Source: Mesodorylaimus sp. YZB2_4
Lineage: Eukaryota > Nematoda > Enoplea > Dorylaimida > Dorylaimidae
Assembly: GCA_030248295.1 (NCBI GenBank)
Contig: JASANH010000850.1
Span: 930,001 to 994,000, forward strand
Reading direction: 5' to 3'
Length of the DNA: 64,000 nucleotides
The translations under genes were made by a program, and so were the position numbers. The notes under the pieces are model-generated. The model had not been told where the DNA came from. It worked only from the letters and a program-made list of their open reading frames with translations, and did no database searches. Of this stretch, positions 1-10,537 are shown one piece after another (positions within the stretch are counted from its first letter, which is position 1; the number at the start of each line of letters is the position of its first letter).

Positions 1-712
1 AGGGGTTGGGCCGCGCCGGCCCAGTTCTCCACGGGACTTCCAATCCGTTTTACCTATTACTGTAGCTGGCCAGCAGTCATGATATAAGCGAGGCTGTAAG
101 GTGACCAGCTGACCGAACATTCGAGAGCAATCAAGACTGGATCGGATGATGGCCAAGCGATACGCTAATCCAACCATTCCCTCGGAAGTCTCTTCCTTCC
201 TGGAGGGGGGTATATAAGGGAGTGTTTGCCTTTCTTTGGGTGAGTGTACGCCGTGTCATCGTCGGGTGCGAATGATAATTAACCAACTGATCGTGAGCCA
301 CCGCGGCTCTCTAGGCCACGTACGAGTATGTACTGTAGACCAATGTACAGTAGTATTCGTCTAGTTTTTGTTCCTTGCTCATCAGTGCAGTATTAGCTAA
401 CTTTTGTTGCTAGCCGGCCATTTTCCCATCCCGCACCTCGAAGCGGTGAGTGGGCGAGGGGAGCCAACCTGCTGTCTTGTCCGTGACTGTAGTTTTGAAA
501 TCCCGCGTAAATGGCCTCTCTTGTCGCAACTGTGCGTGGTCTTGAAAATCTCTGGGTCGCCGCCGCGTCGACGTGTTTGATACAATATTTATCGAATTTT
601 TCCTGTCCCTTTATTCTCACTAGCGTACCGAATTCGTCAACTTCGTTGATTCAAGGACTTCTGTTTCGAGTAATTCATATTTTTCAAAGCAGCGATCTCC
701 ATCCGACGCAAA
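1..712. other. Upstream region of ndc80, no gene seen
   Basis: No exon with family similarity was found here. A TATA-like stretch (TATATAAG, about 211-218) lies some 500 nt before the ndc80 start and could be a core promoter for it, in which case the 5' leader is long. An open frame from 511 crosses the ndc80 start in another frame and looks like chance. The heptamer TACTGTA/TACAGTA, which recurs through the window, occurs at 58, 331 and 346. Confidence 0.5.
211..218 (+). promoter_or_regulatory. TATA-like element
   Basis: TATATAAG sits in a GC-richer context upstream of ndc80. It is the only good TATA match before that gene. Its distance to the start codon (about 495 nt) makes the assignment uncertain. 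Transcript 5' ends would decide it. Confidence 0.25.
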
Positions 713-3700
713 ATGTATCGTCGTCCTAGTAGCAACGTTGTCACGCCCAAAAATGCAAATACAAACGTTCAACGGCAAAGCAGAGCCACTACGGCCTTTG
801 GAAAAATGCGACGATCAAGCAGTGCTAGTAATGTGCCGCGTCCAAGCACCATAAATCGAGTACGAACATCAAGGTAAGGCTTGAAAAGGGAAGATGTGTA
901 GCCTAAAACACGAAAGCGAGTCCAAGGTAGCGTAAGATCCTTCTGTGTGTTTTGGTTTACTTACAGCCGTACCGATAACGGTCAAGTTTTCGCTTTTCAG
1001 TAAAGCTTTATTACGCAAGCATTTCAGAAGCCCATAAGGATAGCATTTTACAGGCTATAACGTTAGTTAGTAGTGCTTTTCATCTTTCAGCCGTAACTTC
1101 TGATATAAGAACCAGAGAACTTTGAATTAGTGGGTATTTGTTGTTCTACTCTGCGTTCGGGACCCATCTCATTATGAAATAGGACGGGAGGATAAATAGG
1201 CCATAGCGGAGCCGCCAAAGTGGCCGCATTAGGCTTATGTCGGGCCCAACTTGGTCACCAAAGCACTGCGGCCCTAAGTCATTTTGAAATAGGGCGAAAA
1301 TCTTTTCAATATGAGTGGAATTCTTGCCTAGCGATACCCGGCAGCAAAAAGCTTGGCTTTTATCAAGATTGTTTTACACCCAGAGTTTCAGAAAATCGCA
1401 CGGTATGGGTGTGATAGCGAGAAAGCTGCAGATGGTCGAAAAGTGTCTCCTTTTGCTCTTTCAGTTCATTGAAGATCGTTCTAGGTTTGATAATTTTGTC
1501 GAATTTTCCCTTTCCCTTCATCTTTGGTTTGTGGCTGGTGCTGTGACTCACCTCTACAGCGAACCCTTTTGGTGTTGTAGTGTTGGTCGTCCCAGCGTCG
1601 CTTCAACTGTTGGACGTCCTAGTGCTGTAATCACTGGAAAGATAAACAAGGATCCGCGTCCAGTTACCGATAAGCATTATTTTTCTAGAATGGTTCAGCA
1701 AATTTCGGATGTAAGTTCCGAATCAAAGGACTGTGCCAAATGCTTCGCAGGGCTTTTAGTTCTGACTTTCTCGTTTTAGTTTTTGGCCGATCAAAATTAC
1801 AGCGGACCGCCTTTGACGGAGAAACAATTGCGTTCTCCGAATCGTCAAGATTTTTTGAACCTATTTGTGGTATGGAAAATTTTCTTTGCTCGACACTCAA
1901 GATTGCCTTACTTCGAAAGTTCTTATTTTAGTTTATCTATCGTTTCATCGATGAAAATTACGAATATAGAAATCAGCCCCTGGAACAGGAGCTGCCCAAT
2001 CTGTTTCGCCCCCTTGGGTACAACTGTTTGCCAAATGCATCGATGTTAAAGACATTCAACACGCCCACGTATTGGCCGCAAGTACTGGGTGCTGTTTCCT
2101 GGCTGAGAGAGATCGTGAACGTAAGTGTTGAGATAAGAATAGTTCTTATATTCCTTAAACATAAGTGTCCCGTCGTTTTAGTTTGGTCTGACCTTCGATT
2201 TCGAGCGCGCTGTCTTTCCGGCCACTGAAAACGATTATGAAACGTTGGGGAATCAGAACGGAGAAGGAACAATTGACTTGGTAATAATTTTTTATACGCC
2301 TGCCTTTTTTCCTGTCAACCAAAATGCTTTTTTCAGACGATTTATCAATATTATTGTATGTGTTTTGTTCGCAGTCAAGAAGCAAATACAGCGGGTGAAC
2401 ACATTTTTGATGAGTTCGAGCAGCTGTTAACTGATACAATGAGTAAGTGACAGGTTTTTTTCTGCCGTTTTAGATGGACTTTGGCTGCTACTGTCTGTTT
2501 AACTTAGGTCTCGAGGGTGCTGCGACACAAATTGATAATTTGTCTTTGGATAACGAGCGCTTGAAGGAGGAGCTGCACATGTTGGAAACTAAATTGGTAA
2601 ACTCGTTTGATTGAAAAGGCTGAAATTTTTATAAACTGCTTTTGGGATTGCAGGTCGAACCTGAAGCTATTCAAAAGGCGATCAAAGACAAAATGGTTGA
2701 TATCGAAAGTGTCGAAGACTTTATCCATCGAATCGGTGATTACGTTCGCGCGCAAGAGCGCTCAATAGAGGAACAGATGGAAAATCAGAAAGCTGTCGGT
2801 GAGTGAGATTCTTTCCATCATTACAGGTACGAATACTATGCAATACATATCCACGGAAAATTATTTCATAGAGGGGACCTATTGTAGACCGAAATTGAAA
2901 TATACACTGGCGAAATATAGAATTTAGTCACAGCGCAATAACCTGTCCTCTATGGAAAGCATGTTCCTGTGTTCCATTGTGTGAGAGGCCATTGCAGTCA
3001 CATACTATTGTGCGTCAGTGGTGGTAAAGTAGGCCCTAGCAGGGGACAAAAATAAATTTTGATCGAAATTTCTGCAACTTATTTTGCAGATGAAGAAATT
3101 GAAAAATTAAAGGATGAGAACGAACAGAAAAAAGCTGTAATTATGAAACAAGGAATCAAACCAGCGGATGTGCAAGCCATGTTTTCGAAAAGGAATGAGG
3201 TGCGTTGCTTTCTTTGATAACCACCATGCAAGGACCGAATTTTTTCTAAATTAGCTCTTGAAACGTATTGCTAATTATGAAAATGAAAAACAAGATCTGG
3301 AAAAGATTCGCTGGAATTTAGAAAAGGCGATGGCGGAAAGAAAAGATCCAGTAAGTACGACGTGTTATGTGACTTACCAGTTGCTGAAACTGTTTGCTGC
3401 AGATCGAAACGAAGGCGGCTAAGTTCACGAAGTTGTCGAATAGCCTGAGCGTGGCAATACCAGCCATCCGCAAACTGAAAGGTGAACTCGAAATCGCACC
3501 GTTTGCGCCTAATTTCTTGGGCAGTGTCAAAGACAGTATTTGGGTGAGACGATTGGTTTGTCTTATTCTATTTTCAATATGTCTGGATTGCGTATTCTTT
3601 CAGCCATGGATTAATGACGTCAAGAAAATCGTGTTGAACATGACAGAAGTGGCTACGACCAGCATCGTCGATACCCAGGCGCAGATTACGGCTGTAAAAT

Positions 3701-4278
3701 GAGCATATTTGCAGTTCAGATATGTGGAAAGATTTGTGTTCAGATTTGTTGTTTTTCAGTTGCAACATCAAATAGCCGACTTGGAATGGGATTACGAAGC
3801 CATTGAGAAGAAGATCCACCAACGTGATCTTGATGTTCACAGTATTCAAGAGGTATGCATTCGATGATATAGTTTTTAACAACGATTTTGCCTTTCGCTA
3901 ATTCCTCATATTTTCTTCAGAGGAAGAATCTTGAATACCAGCGTCTACGAGAAAAAATGGCTGCTTTGAGCGATGATCACGAAAATGCTGTGCGACAAAA
4001 GGGACTGAACAGAGCGGCGAAGGAGAAACAGTTGGCCGAATGGACTCGGGAGTAAGCGACTTTGTCAAATACATTTTTTGCATCCATGAACATGACTGAT
4101 TATCAGGTATATTTCAAAAAAGAAACATTTGGAGGCTCAAAAAGAAAATTTGGATGACTTATTGCTGCGTGTGCTATCCATGTGTCAGGATACCATTGAT
4201 CAAATAGATCACTCGGAACAAGAATTGATGGAACGTGCAATCACGATGAAGAACAAAATTATGAAGGCTAACGACTAG
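713..4278 (+). CDS. ndc80: Kinetochore protein NDC80/HEC1
   Basis: Outer-kinetochore subunit that binds microtubules as part of the NDC80 complex (NDC80, NUF2, SPC24, SPC25) during chromosome segregation. Fifteen exons: 713-873, 1581-1710, 1780-1869, 1932-2120, 2182-2280, 2337-2442, 2508-2596, 2654-2798, 3090-3199, 3255-3350, 3403-3543, 3604-3693, 3760-3852, 3921-4051, 4107-4278. All phases agree, giving 613 aa (human about 640). The N-terminal tail (1-75) is basic and Ser/Arg rich, as expected for an Aurora-regulated tail. The CH domain lies at about 80-200, starting at DPRPVTDKHYF and including TYWPQVLGAVSWL. From about 225 to the end it is Glu/Lys-rich heptad coiled coil. Exon 6 holds an apparent GT..AG pair inside an open frame; keeping it as coding preserves the family alignment. 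The gene is convergent with tmem181, 161 nt between stop codons. Confidence 0.95.
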
Positions 4279-4439
4279 TTACCAATTTTTGTGTTGAATC
4301 TGCGTAGATGCAGTATATACTTTTGTAATCCATGCGTTCATAGATAACTTTTCTGTAAAACTTTTCGCACATAACTCATAGACAGCTTGACGAACACTCA
4401 CACGACACAACCTAACGATAAATGCTGGACAGCCGAAGT

Positions 4440-7400
4440 TTAGTCAGCATCGCTCTCATCTTCGCCGAAGTGCAAATTCTTGTTGGTTAGTTCCGGCCTG
4501 AAAGCAACAGTCGCATTAGTTCATGTCTATCACAGTCAGCTGCACGAGCCAGGCTCATTCGGGAAGTACCTCATTTCGATTTGGCTTGGCTCATGAAAAA
4601 ACTTGTAATTCCTTCCACTCGTCAGCGCACAGCGCAAGGCTCAACGAGGTAGGCAACACGCGAGGGAATCATGGATCGACTGGTTACCTCTTATGGAAGG
4701 CCTCAGGACCAATTTCCACAAAGTCTCTAACAAACTGGAACCAGCACTGGTCCGAGTAGCAGTGAATGACTTGCACTACAAACCTTACATCTAAAAGCGT
4801 GCAGTTTCTGAGTAAATCATCAGGTTCCAACCACTCGACAAAGAAAGAATTTTCAGGAAATTCTAAAATTTTGCCTGCTCTAATCACGTTCATAAACCCC
4901 GTTAGTAGCGGCAGCCAAAACAGGGGAGGTGAAGAAACGATTCTCCTTGCAGAACAACTCATTATTCAAGAACTAGCTGAGGCAAACGAACTTGATTACT
5001 CGTTTTTGGGGAACTCACGACCAGTTCGCAGTCAGTTTAGTTTTTCAGTTGGGTTTTTAGCGGGACAAGGCCCAGATATACGCCGTCAACGAGGATTTAG
5101 TTATGGTTTTAACAAATCGAACTACGCAGCCTCATATCCAACCGTGGACTTGGCTTTTCAGGGTGGGTTCAGGAATAGGGGGGCACAGTGGATTGATGTC
5201 CTCACCCATAAAGCTCATCCTCTGAATCGTTATTCAATAGTGCCGATGCGGACGAAGGTGGCTGCTCGATCATTTGCATCTCTGAAAGAGGAAGGACAAT
5301 GTGGTCACCAAGTACGCCATGTCTATCCGGCATTGTACATACCTGCTACCACGTTCGGATTTGGTGAATACACGAACGCCATGGTAAGTAGATAGCAGTT
5401 CAAGAGACCATAAAAAGCCATGAATTCGGCCGACGACGAATACGTAGTTGATAAGTGAGACACGAAATTGTCCTCCAATGCTGGCGTCACACCAAATCGA
5501 AGTACGCTGATCGAAACCGTCACTCCAATAACCAACAAAAGGAATACGGTAAAAAATTTCAAACGTAGATCTGAAACAGCAGAAAACATGACAAGATTCA
5601 AATCGGTTTTGCAATATGTGCTTACCAAAATATGGCAAATTCCTCAACTCTTTGTACGCTCGAGCGACGAGGATCAATAGATAGACCAGGTACAAGCCGG
5701 CGATAATGTAAAGGAACATTTGAAGTCCCTAAAAGTCGAGCAACCATTTTCCCCATTCCTCTGATCACCCATTTCATCGGCAGTTTTACCCGACTAGTCT
5801 CAAATGTTGAGCGCCCGCTTCCCAGATCATCCAAAGCGGCCACACGATGCAGTATGGCCATGATTACCATGGTTACCCATAACAACGAGACTAGAATAAG
5901 CTTGGGTACGTAGAATGTCAGCCAGCGTCGATTGGTCTGCAATGAAAACATTCTAAGCTCTTCTACCTGAACAATAAAGTCATGACTGACCTGCTTGATG
6001 CCATGATAGATGCACAGCCAGAAAATAAGCAAAGCGCACAGGAATGTCGTCTGAAATACTGAGTCGATAATTGCTGGCAAAGCGCTCTCGATCAAGAAGA
6101 TCAAAGGGAACAGCGGGTCTGAAAAACAATGCAGTCCAGAAATTTATAACCAACAATTCAGCAAAACGTACCATTGAATAGAAGCAATAAGGGAAGCAAT
6201 ATTGCCACCCATTTCTGTTCAATCGACCAATGGAATAAGGGATAGGATCGCAAATTTTGGTAAAACCATATAGTGGCCAACAGCGATAAGAAAACGAAGA
6301 CGAATCGAACCCATATTTCCAATCGAGTAAACGAGGGATTGTAACTCTTGAACTGAAACGTACAAGACAAACGTGCAAGTACAATGAGAGACAAATGCCG
6401 CTTCAGTGGTATAGCGGTGAGAGGCGTGTGCCACAATTTGCTTGGCGGAGCTGGAAACTGGTCGGCCTGGGTTCAACTCTGGCCGTCTGAGAACTTGGTG
6501 AAGTTCTCTCTGCGCCTTGCACGCCAGGTGGTGGGTGACTCACTCTTCATCCCTCCGGGGTCAATAAACGTGGAGAGGCCTTAAGGGGCGGGAGGCTCTC
6601 GAGTCCCCGGTCCCCTCACGGGGCACGGGCTGGGTACGGTTACCCCACGGAGTAACCGCCGACATCGCGGGGTAGCGACTAACGCGAACCCTAGCTCGGA
6701 TTGCATCCTGGATTGACCCTAGTCGATGGCAAGATAGGGTCAACTAGCAAGCCCCCTAGTCCGCGGGTTAAGGGCCAAAATCGGCCCTCCCCTGGATCGA
6801 CCAGGATGGGTAAAAAAAACAATGAGAGCCAATGGACGTAAAGCAAGGAGATGGACGTACATGCACAGCAAGGAGAAGATACAACATGACTTACGTAGAA
6901 CACAATGTCTTGGATCCCAAACCGGTCGCTGAATGCTTTAAGCCCATAGAATCGGAATACGAAATGATACTGGCTGTAGTCAATGAAGCCCAAGTGAGCC
7001 ATGATGATCTCGTCGCACATCTGCACATCAGTCAGGTTAGAAATGGCGAGGCATATAGTCAAGCACATGGAAAGACTTGACTCATCTTATAGCAATTTTT
7101 GGACCCAACAAAACTCTCCCCTGGGCTTTATTGGCTAAACTGTGAAAGGGCTCCATGCTGGACTCACGATCAGAGGATGGACTCACGATCAGATGAGCGA
7201 ATTATCACTGGCAGGCGTCACCAGCCGATAGTTTTTTGGAAAACGGGAAACCTAATTTTCAAATGTCATTTCGGAAATGCATTTTTCCAAATGTTTAAAA
7301 CTATAGCAGTGCTGGGATAATGTGCAAAAGACAACCCCGTCAGCACTAACCTGGCCCGAACAGGCTTAAGCGGATGGCAGCTACGACTGGTGTACAGGAT

Positions 7401-8164
7401 GCGAGATGAAGGCAGCAGCAGGGACACGGATGACACTTTATTCCTCGTAAGCCTGGCTATCCTACTGCGACACGGCACCCATCGGTTGGCTCACACGAGT
7501 GGCAGACTTACATTACTCTGGCACCGTAGTGTCATGGTACGATTGGGACTGGTCCGGGATCGCTTTCCGCTCGCCAACGCGTCAGTGGCCTCGGTATAAC
7601 TGGTCGTCGCCAAGATTTCCGTGCTGGTTTGAAAAACGGCATCATAGGTTTCTCGCAATCCGCCTGAAACACAACTCATAGCTGGTCTGCAACAAGGCAA
7701 CACAAAGCACGATTACTCTGGCCTGAATCGGACGAATAAAACCGTGCGATGATCCACAACTGTTGACAATATGTGGATAAGATAGGACTGGAGAGTATTA
7801 TTGGACCAGTGACTAAATTTGTCGTGTTTGCCAACGGTAGCTCACTGGCACGACGTTGACGCATGGATGAGATGGGAGGCCCTGAAACCAACAGCCTATC
7901 GTGTTCATGCACGTCCAATGATAATCAATCTTACCTGCCAAGCCGACCATGAGTAGAATGACAAACATGAGAAGACAAACGGCGAAGACTAGAGCGAACT
8001 GGCCTTTGCTAAGTGTGTATAGTCGCATTTGAACTGACCTGAGACGAGGAGCTCGTTAGCAATCGACATGGCATATACTTCGGGACTTACCGTTCGCAGC
8101 GATCATGATCAAACTTTGGTGTACCAGTCCCCGATGGTTGAAAGCCGCCTCCAATAACACGCAT
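4440..8164 (-). CDS. tmem181: TMEM181-like seven-TM GOST-family protein
   Basis: Multipass membrane protein of the GOST group (GOLD-like luminal domain followed by seven TM segments, as in WLS, GPR107 and TMEM87). Its cellular role is poorly known; trafficking or signalling at Golgi/plasma membrane is inferred from the family. Twelve exons, 5' to 3': 8164-8091, 8038-7935, 7812-7717, 7663-7512, 7020-6895, 6352-6172, 6118-5991, 5936-5790, 5728-5626, 5570-5343, 5281-5206, 4497-4440; 490 aa. Diagnostic segments are MRLYTLSKG before the signal-anchor helix, EIIMAHLGF in the luminal domain, YNPSFTRLEIW before TM1, EQKWVAILLPLLLLFND, WLCIYHGIKQ, DLRLKFFTVF and SSAEFMAFYGLLN, with an acidic tail ending DESDAD. 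The 54-nt intron 5990-5937 keeps the frame open, so retention would add 18 residues. The start at 8164 is chosen because the first exon aligns with the known N-terminus. A GC-rich retroposon occupies intron 5. Confidence 0.92.
6440..6822 (+). mobile_element. GC-rich A-tailed retroposon remnant
   Basis: A block much richer in G+C than the surrounding intron ends in GGGT followed by eight A residues (6812-6819), the usual 3' end of a SINE or truncated LINE in plus orientation. It contains several self-complementary stretches, for example CCCCACGG/CGGGG around 6635-6675 and CGGCCC/GGGCC near 6768-6788. No open frame in it resembles reverse transcriptase. It lies in intron 5 of tmem181, opposite to the gene's direction. 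The left boundary is approximate. Confidence 0.5.
7159..7193. repeat. Short tandem duplication
   Basis: TGGACTCACGATCAGA occurs twice, at 7159-7174 and 7178-7193, separated by 3 nt, inside the fourth intron of tmem181. It is a simple local duplication with no visible coding consequence. Confidence 0.8.
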
Positions 8165-8503
8165 ATTCAACGTTTCATTTACTGCTCTTCGTAACTGCCG
8201 ACGCCATCCGCCAGAGCCAGAGGATCGAGGGATATCGCCACCCAGCAATGCCGCCATTACAGCCGTGGACCCAGCGATTAGTCCTGGTCAGCCAGCCACA
8301 CTGCGTGACCACACTAGCAATAAAATGGCACCTCCATGACCAGCTGCCTCTAGGACTGCTGTCACCGTATCGATCACCACCCGCCCAGGCGAGTATCCTG
8401 GAAACAGAATGTGAAACACCACACAGCGGCTGGAGCAAAGCAGATATACGCAGTGCATGCGACATTAGAACCTCAGTAAAAACAATCAACCAGATGAGCA
8501 CAT

Positions 8504-8509
8504 TTTATT
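8504..8509 (-). terminator. Poly(A) signal of get1
   Basis: AATAAA on the minus strand lies 24 nt after the get1 stop codon, giving a very short 3' UTR. It is upstream of the tmem181 start at 8164, so the two tandem genes are separated by a normal polyadenylation signal even if they are co-transcribed. Confidence 0.6.
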
Positions 8510-8532
8510 GACACTAAAAGTTTTAATGCATT

Positions 8533-9769
8533 TCAAGTCAACTTTTCTTTCTCTTCTTTCCGCCAGTCTGTCCGTGAAATATACCAGATCAGAAAAAGCA
8601 GAAAAATGCAGCTGACTGGGCCTGAAGAATAAAACAATCCTAAAAAAAACGAACCAAACCCCGATTGCACGAAATGCTTACTCCTGTCGCCAGAGACTGA
8701 CAGATCCGGCAAGGCCATTATATAATTGACTGGATAAAACCAATTCGAATGAAATGTAAGCACTGCGATTCCGTAATAGGATCGAATAACCAGTGCACTT
8801 GCGATCACCTAAAAAAAGTATGGAGATAAGAGCTAAAAACTAATGGGGCCGCCTCACTCACCATCGAAGAATATAGAATAGCCTGAAGCACAAGTGATCC
8901 TTTTAAAGCGTAGACTGAGTCGCTTGCACCTGAAGTGAAAACGCGGGACCTTGGGAATGGTCTAAGGTAAATGAAATGGTCTCACCTAATAAGGAGTACG
9001 GAAACTACAGAAGTTGCCATGCTATCAGGCCACAGAAGACAGACAGGAAAGGCTGGGGATTCAGATCAGTCAAAAATCCCAAACATAAGGTTTTCTAAAG
9101 TCAAGGCTACCACCACCAATAGGCGCTTGGGTGGGAGAGGGAGTAAGCTGATCTGATTTGCTAAACACATGCCAAGGATTCCCCTGTGCTTTTTTACTTC
9201 CCCACTGATGGACTATGAGGAAAAAGCTACCCCTAAGATAATCGGTGCAGAGAAAACGAGTGAGTTATAGGCCTACAGTATATGACCGTGGCTCTGTCGC
9301 GTATTCACAAAACTATGAAAGTAGCAAAACTGGTTTTCTCGAGGAATCTTGACTACAAAATGAGAAAACTTAGCACAGGCCCCCTCACCACACTTTGCCC
9401 ATCCTTATAAGGCTATGTTTTGTCCCACATGTTAACACGGAAACATACCAGCTGCTTTGAGTTCTGTTTGCAATCGAGCCAATTCCCTCGTTTTCCTGGC
9501 ATGTTTGGCAAATTCATGAACAGCTGAAATTTCGTTTAAATCAGAAACAACAATCTTGATTTGCTGGCGTAATGATCGGCACTTTTCGTTTTCCCGTACC
9601 AGAACACAGAGAATCTAAAAACACAAAAATCGTAGAACTTTTAGAACATAAATAATTCGGCACTAGGTCATACCAGAGACACGACTTTAGGAATAAAAAA
9701 CGTTGAATAGCTACAAATAATTCCGAAAATTACAAGGAAGAAGGTTTCTGCACACGTCGACTCTTCCAT
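8533..9769 (-). CDS. get1: GET1/WRB tail-anchored protein insertion receptor
   Basis: ER membrane subunit that, with GET2/CAMLG, receives tail-anchored proteins from the GET3/TRC40 ATPase and inserts them. Five exons: 9769-9674, 9614-9449, 8929-8862, 8808-8682, 8639-8533; 187 aa (human 174). TM1 is near residues 9-32. A charged coiled coil (about 36-86, with ISAVHEFAKHARKTRELARLQTEL) is the GET3-binding cytosolic arm; its match to the WRB coiled coil (MDEFARYARLERK type) identifies the gene. TM2 is in the third and fourth exons and TM3 at about 150-172, followed by a Lys/Glu tail. It precedes tmem181 on the same strand and is divergent from the EGF receptor gene. Intron 2 (9448-8930) has no recognisable content. 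Confidence 0.88.
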
Positions 9770-10537
9770 GATCGATTAACTTTGATCAATGATTGCAGGC
9801 AGGATTTATTTCGTTCTGATTGGCGGGAACTTACTTTTACCTCCGCACCCGAAAGCTGTCTGCCGACAGGCGCCAAAAAAGGGGCGGAGCAATGGAGCCT
9901 TTGTTGGAGCGAGGTGGCCGCCTGTTGAATCGTGGCGGCAGTTGTCGGGATGGCAGCTTGTTTTACCCGCGCTGCACCTGAGCTAATCGGTGTGTTTGAA
10001 GCTAGGAGGCGGCTTGTGGCCGAATGACGGTGCCCGTTTGGCGCGGTCGTGATTGCAAGTCATTTGATTTGATTGACGGCTTGATTACTTGACTTTTCTA
10101 AGAGTAACATTTTAATGCTTTCGATATGCACCTGCTGGCATTTGGATAGGCTTGGCATGACCTGGGCGATTGCTATAGGGCGAGAAGTTTGTAAGCTGCC
10201 CGAGTGTGAGCTATGCATCAACTTAGGCTTTCGTTCGAGCTGAAGTTGTTTTTCCTTTGGTATGCAGCGTTTTTCTGTCTTGGCTGCTTGCGGCAGCAGC
10301 TAGTGAAGTTTAGCCGATCGCGACGTTGGGGCAACTTAGTTGCTCACTAGCAAAAGCTTTATCTCGGGCTATCTTCCTGTGCCTTCCGAATCATCCGGTT
10401 TTCTTTTTCAGCTCACGAAAGTATTTGTGATTACCGGAATGGAATCTGTATGTTTATGGTTTACCGAACCTTGAGTCGTGGGCATTGGATACTGTATATC
10501 GAGCCAGTGGCTTCGCAAGAGCTGGTCCGAAGAAAAA
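9770..10537. other. Divergent promoter region between get1 and the EGF receptor
   Basis: No coding exon recognised. The stretch 9840-10060 is GC rich. An in-frame ATG at 10478 could extend the receptor N-terminus by 20 residues, but the signal peptide begins cleanly at 10538. Regulatory sites for both divergent genes presumably lie here; I cannot name any. Confidence 0.5.

Noticed and set aside
2337..2442. Splitting ndc80 exon 6 by the internal GTATGT...CGCAG pair
   Set aside because: Either spliced phase meets a stop, while reading through gives a continuous frame that aligns with NDC80.
4766..5395. 209-codon open frame on the plus strand opposite tmem181
   Set aside because: It overlaps two well-supported tmem181 exons on the other strand and the last tmem181 intron, and its translation matches no family.
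4440..8164. Wntless (MIG-14) as identity of the seven-TM gene
   Set aside because: Block matches (MRLYTLSKG, EIIMAHLG, DLRLKFF, SAEFMAFYGLLN) are specific to TMEM181; Wntless shares only the general GOST layout.
8175..8501. 108-codon minus-strand frame between get1 and tmem181
   Set aside because: It lies in the intergenic gap, ends just before the tmem181 start in a different frame, and shows no domain or splice logic.
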